NCBI GenBank assembly: GCA_947585065.1
Contig: CANPWX010000037.1
Coordinates: 1-8,635, forward strand
DNA: 8,635 nt
Direction: 5' to 3'
Source: an uncultured Bacilli bacterium
GTDB taxonomy: Bacteria; Bacillota_I; Bacilli_A; RF39; UBA660
Part shown: in pieces, positions 6,006 through 8,635 of the stretch
Layout of the letters: the number at the start of each line of letters is the position of its first letter
Position numbering within the stretch: position 1 is the stretch's first letter
Notes under the pieces: generated by a model
Databases searched by the model: none
The model's input: the letters and a program-made list of their open reading frames with translations, nothing else
What the model was told of the DNA's origin: nothing
Translations under genes and position numbers: made by a program

Positions 6006-6737
6006 ATGAAAAAACAATATAGAAAAAAGAAAAACAAAATTCATCATTTTTCTCTTTTAATAGGAGTTTCCTTCTGTTTTGTTTTTCTTTTTGTTTTCTT
6101 CTTTTTTGCTTGGTTTAGTAAAGTCGCGACACCTAAATTTATTCATCTTTCCCAATTACAAATGGAGCAATATATTACACATGTGGCTAGTGATTTTAAA
6201 TTGTTAATTGAAAAAAATTATTCAGATGAATTTTTAGAAATTACGGAAAACAATCAAGGAGAAATTACTTCTATTCATTATAATATGCCAAAAATTTATG
6301 AAATGGCAGATCAATTTACTAATACTCTTGAAATTAATATGTATGATTATCGTGAATTGTATGAATATGATTATAATCAAATGAAACATCCAGATGGGAT
6401 TTTATTAATGTATCCTTTAGGGATTCTTTCTAATTCTGTTTTTCTTTCTAATTTAGGACCTAAAATTCCTGTTTTAATGAAATTTGTTGGGTCTGTTTTT
6501 TCAAATGTGAAAACTAGAGCAAAAGATTATGGAATTAACAATGCTTTATTAGAGGTTTTTTTAGAAATTACAATTACTTATGAAATTTTGACTCCTATAA
6601 CTATGGAAGAAAATCAATTTACTTATGAACTTTTATTAGACTCTAAGGTGATTCAAGGAAGTGTTCCAAATTTCTATGGTGGTTCAATGGAAACAAGAAG
6701 TTCGTTTTTTGATATTTCTTTTCCAACTATTTTGTGA
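6006..6737 (+). CDS. yunB: YunB-family sporulation protein
   Basis: The 243-aa protein matches B. subtilis YunB (about 250 aa) in layout and motifs. It has a basic N-terminus, one signal-anchor helix (~16-38, very Phe-rich), then a long extracytoplasmic domain. Diagnostic stretches are PLGILSNSVFLSNLGPKIPV, followed by a VGSVFSNVKTRAKDYGINNALLEV-type region (split here at the YGINNAL core), and VIQGSVPNFYGG near the C-terminus. YunB is a mother-cell (σE-controlled) protein of endospore formers whose loss affects sporulation; its biochemical role is not defined. The protein should be anchored in the membrane with its C-domain outside. The start is ATG 6006: the basic-then-hydrophobic N-terminus begins there, yet no Shine-Dalgarno site precedes it, so a leaderless message is likely. 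It heads a probable three-gene transcript with the 274-aa gene and yutD. Family call is confident; whether this organism still forms spores cannot be judged here. Confidence 0.9.
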   Translation: MKKQYRKKKNKIHHFSLLIGVSFCFVFLFVFFFFAWFSKVATPKFIHLSQLQMEQYITHVASDFKLLIEKNYSDEFLEITENNQGEITSIHYNMPKIYEMADQFTNTLEINMYDYRELYEYDYNQMKHPDGILLMYPLGILSNSVFLSNLGPKIPVLMKFVGSVFSNVKTRAKDYGINNALLEVFLEITITYEILTPITMEENQFTYELLLDSKVIQGSVPNFYGGSMETRSSFFDISFPTIL

Positions 6738-6763
6738 TATGATATTGGTAGGGTGAATAGGAT

Positions 6764-7588
6764 ATGATTGGAAAACCATTTATTAATTTAGCAGTATCGC
6801 AAGCAATCGAAAACTATTTGAAGTACAAAGATAAAAAAGATGATCCGATGTTTTGGAGTTTTCTTGTGGTTGTTATTCGCTCTTTAATATTTATTTATGG
6901 AGAGTTAGATATTATTAATCCTTATATTACTCAAAATGAACATAATATGGGAGGATTTGATAGTAATTTATCTAAGTATGGTTTTTCTTTAGAAAAAATA
7001 CAGGATTTTGAAAATCAATTTTTGGAATTTCAGAAACAGGAAAAAGAAAATCAATTTCCTAACTTTGCTTTTATAATGATTCAAAAATATTTGATTCAAA
7101 TGTTTTTCTTGAAGCAAAGAACTATGCATATGGAAAAACAAGTAACAGATGAATTTAAATCTTTTCTTTATTTAAATGAAGTTACTAATCCCTTTATGAT
7201 ACAAGATCGGGATAAATATATCAAAGATAAAAATGAACTAAATTATTATTTTAATAGTATTCGTTATGATTATTCTCATAATTTTTCTTTAGAAGAATTG
7301 CGAAGAAGTGTTCTAATACCAGAATCTTATATGCTTGCTGGTTATAATTTCAATCAGATTATGGCTTTAAATGATATAGAACTTAGAAATGTCAATTTAC
7401 GGGTTTATAATTTTTTCCGAGTTAACCCTAATTTAGAAGATCGAGATGATTTATTGTTAAAAGCCGTAAATTATTATAAAAAATATGGAAATCGTGTAAC
7501 GAGTGGGAATGGATATGTAGATTTTCTATTGTTTGCTAGTATTTTAGCTACGGCATTATTCTTGCTTGTTTTGGTTTATTTTCATTAA
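6764..7588 (+). CDS. Unrecognised 274-aa protein with C-terminal membrane anchor, between yunB and yutD
   Basis: No family is recognised. The protein has no cysteine, is rich in Asn, Phe, Tyr and Lys, and looks mainly helical. A moderately hydrophobic helix at ~28-45 (PMFWSFLVVVIRSLIFIYG) may be amphipathic or buried, and a clear membrane segment at ~252-272 (VDFLLFASILATALFLLVLV) ends two residues before the C-terminus. Without a signal peptide it should be tail-anchored with the body in the cytoplasm. The start ATG 6764 is 26 nt after the yunB stop, with AGGGTG at 6750-6755 at 8-nt spacing. Cotranscription with yunB and yutD is likely. In Bacillus the yunB-yutD interval holds lytH, lipA and yutC; this protein shows no M23 peptidase or lipase motif, so it is not an obvious counterpart. 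A sporulation-linked role is inferred only from position. Confidence 0.78.
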   Translation: MIGKPFINLAVSQAIENYLKYKDKKDDPMFWSFLVVVIRSLIFIYGELDIINPYITQNEHNMGGFDSNLSKYGFSLEKIQDFENQFLEFQKQEKENQFPNFAFIMIQKYLIQMFFLKQRTMHMEKQVTDEFKSFLYLNEVTNPFMIQDRDKYIKDKNELNYYFNSIRYDYSHNFSLEELRRSVLIPESYMLAGYNFNQIMALNDIELRNVNLRVYNFFRVNPNLEDRDDLLLKAVNYYKKYGNRVTSGNGYVDFLLFASILATALFLLVLVYFH

Positions 7589-7601
7589 GGAGTGATTTTA
7601 G

Positions 7602-7895
7602 TTGGAGTGTATTCAGTTAAATAATCAAAAATATTCTATATTAAAAAATGTAAAAGATGCTGTTATAGAGGAAGAAATTCAAAAAAAATTTACAGATTAT
7701 TTTAAATCTTATGATTATATTGTTGGGGATTGGGCTTATGGTAAATTAAGATTAAAAGGATTTAATAGTAAGACTAATAGAAACTTTAAACCTATTAATG
7801 ATATTGATCAAGTGGAAAATTATATTCAAAATTATTGTGCGTATGAATGTAAATATTTTATTTTATGCAAAGAAGATGAGGAAGCAAAAATTTGA
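7602..7895 (+). CDS. yutD: YutD family protein (DUF1027), TTG start
   Basis: The 97-aa protein carries the family hallmark YDYIVGDWAYGKLRLKGF (37-54), followed by a helix around IDQVENYIQNYC and the end YECKYFIL, matching the YC.(F/Y)GC.YF.L pattern of YutD proteins. These are small cytosolic proteins conserved in Bacilli with no established activity. The start is TTG 7602: AAGGAGTG (7587-7594) lies 7 nt upstream and overlaps the previous stop codon, and no ATG occurs earlier in frame. The 13-nt gap to the 274-aa gene indicates one operon. Three cysteines near the C-terminus (YCAYECKYFILC) could be redox- or metal-active, but that is a guess. No convincing terminator hairpin follows; the T-run at 7910-7918 lies within the next promoter. 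Confidence 0.9.
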   Translation: MECIQLNNQKYSILKNVKDAVIEEEIQKKFTDYFKSYDYIVGDWAYGKLRLKGFNSKTNRNFKPINDIDQVENYIQNYCAYECKYFILCKEDEEAKI

Positions 7896-7897
7896 TA

Positions 7898-7926
7898 TTG
7901 CACGTTGTCTTTTTTTTTGCTATAAT
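7898..7926 (+). promoter_or_regulatory. Strong σA promoter of the repeat-tail gene
   Basis: TTGCAC (7898-7903), a 17-bp spacer, then TATAAT (7921-7926), with TGC just before the -10 making it extended. The spacer holds nine consecutive T residues (7910-7918). The leader is about 17 nt and has the ribosome site AGAGGGGA (7938-7945) close before ATG 7951. This is the best promoter match in the window and shows that the following open frame is a real gene. Confidence 0.85.
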
Positions 7927-7950
7927 CTTCATAGAATAGAGGGGATTTAT

Positions 7951-8635
7951 ATGAATGGTAAGATAATTCTTGAAAATCCAAATGGGGAAAAAGAAGAAAG
8001 AACGGTTATTTGTCATTTTAAATCATTAAGTGATAATAGACCAAATATAAAAAATGTTCCTGTTTTAGTTTTGAAAAAAGATGAAATAAATAATGGTAAT
8101 CAAGTTTTAGAATTTTTATGGGAAAAAGATGGGTTATATCAAGCAGTGAGTGATGATGTCGCTTGGAGTGAAGTTAAAAGTGTTATTGTTGATATGATCA
8201 AAAATACAATTAATGGTGTAGAATGTATTGATTCTGCTACGGTTAAGACTGCAATGGCTGGTGGAAGACAATTGGCTTTAAAACCTGAACAAGCTGATGT
8301 TCTTTCAAATAATATTGCAAGCTTTATCAAAAGTAATGAAGCACCTCAGGATAAGACTGAGTCTTCTGTTTCATTAGAAGGGGAGAATGTAGTTTCACCT
8401 GTTAATACTGTGGCTTCACCAGAAGTTTCATCAGCTACAGAATCTGTGATACCAAGTGAACCTGTTAATCCTGTGGTTCCACCAGAAGTTTCACCTGTTA
8501 CAGAATCTGTGATACCAAGTGAACCTGTTAATCCTGTGGCTCCACCAGAAGTTTCACCTGTTACAGAATCTGTGATACCAAGTGAACCTGTTAATCCTGT
8601 GGTTCCACCAGAAGTTTCACCTGTTATAGAACCTG
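7951..8635 (+). CDS. Unrecognised protein with Pro/Val/Glu-rich tandem-repeat tail, 3'-truncated by the window edge
   Basis: An ATG-initiated frame runs without a stop to the window end (228 codons visible). A strong promoter and AGAGGGGA six nt before the ATG support it. Residues 1-95 look like a small folded domain: strands around KIILENPNG, RTVICHFKSL, VPVLVLKK and QVLEFLWEKDG, then an acidic helix DDVAWSEVKSVIVDMIKN. Residues ~96-130 are a helical or flexible segment (TVKTAMAGGRQLALKPEQAD). From ~148 onward the chain is low-complexity, with 21-residue units that begin SEPVNPVVPPEVS, repeated about four times before the window ends. There is no signal peptide or membrane segment in the visible part, so the protein starts as cytosolic; an anchor could follow further on. 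The domain's strand-acidic-helix ending recalls DUF1292, but this is weak. Function unknown. The Pro-rich tail suggests an extended linker or binding rod. Confidence 0.85.
   Translation, partial: MNGKIILENPNGEKEERTVICHFKSLSDNRPNIKNVPVLVLKKDEINNGNQVLEFLWEKDGLYQAVSDDVAWSEVKSVIVDMIKNTINGVECIDSATVKTAMAGGRQLALKPEQADVLSNNIASFIKSNEAPQDKTESSVSLEGENVVSPVNTVASPEVSSATESVIPSEPVNPVVPPEVSPVTESVIPSEPVNPVAPPEVSPVTESVIPSEPVNPVVPPEVSPVIEP
8392..8635 (+). repeat. 63-bp in-frame tandem repeat, about 3.9 units, running off the window
   Basis: Units lie at 8392-8454 (degenerate), 8455-8517, 8518-8580 and 8581-8635 (55 bp, cut by the window). Units 2 and 3 differ at one base (GTT/GCT, Val/Ala); the visible part of unit 4 differs from unit 2 at two bases; unit 1 differs from unit 2 at ten, four of them in its first two codons. 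Each unit encodes 21 residues with a PPEVS core and a TESVIP end. The near-identity at silent positions shows recent duplication rather than selection on protein alone. Confidence 0.93.

Noticed and set aside
7884..7920. Possible terminator after yutD (GCAAAAA pairing with TTTTTGC, T-run)
   Set aside because: The stem is AT-only apart from GC at its base, the loop is over 20 nt, and the T-run lies within the spacer of a very good promoter, so the bases are better explained by that promoter.
8139..8330. 63-aa open frame on the minus strand within the repeat-tail gene
   Set aside because: It is antisense to an open frame with a strong promoter and ribosome site, and shows no motif of its own.
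8392..8635. CRISPR array
   Set aside because: The repeats are directly adjacent, without unique spacers, 63 bp long and in frame within a coding sequence, so they are protein-coding tandem repeats.

Overview
The window comes from a strongly AT-rich, low-GC Gram-positive (Bacilli/Erysipelotrichia/RF39-like) chromosome. TGA is a stop codon here: four genes end in it and Trp is always TGG, so this is not a Mycoplasma/Spiroplasma-type code. Purine-rich Shine-Dalgarno sites, σA-like promoters with extended -10 elements, and the families YnbB, DUF1292, RluB, YunB and YutD all point to Firmicutes. There is no sign of phage, IS element or CRISPR, so this looks like a core chromosomal segment with a few poorly characterised genes.

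Region 1 (1-4668, + strand) is one dense operon, entered part-way through its first gene. The order is: a 5'-truncated SDR oxidoreductase; a PLP enzyme of the YnbB/'aluminium resistance' methionine gamma-lyase-like family; a small DUF1292 protein; a membrane-anchored SLT-type lytic transglycosylase; an RluA-family pseudouridine synthase; and an S4-domain RsuA/RluB-family pseudouridine synthase. From ynbB onward every gene overlaps the next (4, 8, 29 and 25 nt), which suggests translational coupling. The operon ends at a 12-bp hairpin that also serves as terminator for the convergent ferredoxin gene.

Region 2 (4661-5961) has a minus-strand [4Fe-4S] ferredoxin with an unusual Cys/His-rich tail. 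It is divergent from an unrecognised 308-aa acidic, coiled-coil-prone protein with a C-terminal membrane anchor. A rho-independent terminator follows.

Region 3 (about 5971-7895, + strand) holds a YunB-family sporulation protein, an unrecognised 274-aa tail-anchored protein, and a YutD (DUF1027) protein with a TTG start. yunB and yutD also lie close together in Bacillus subtilis, so this is partly conserved synteny and hints that the organism sporulates or descends from a spore former. The yunB start sits only 5 nt after a -10-like TATAAT, so its mRNA may be leaderless, and the promoter can be read as σE-like.

Region 4 (7898-8635+) has a strong σA promoter driving an ORF that is still open at the window edge. 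A small N-terminal domain is followed by a Pro/Val/Glu-rich tail made of nearly identical 63-bp tandem repeats. This is the most unusual object in the window.
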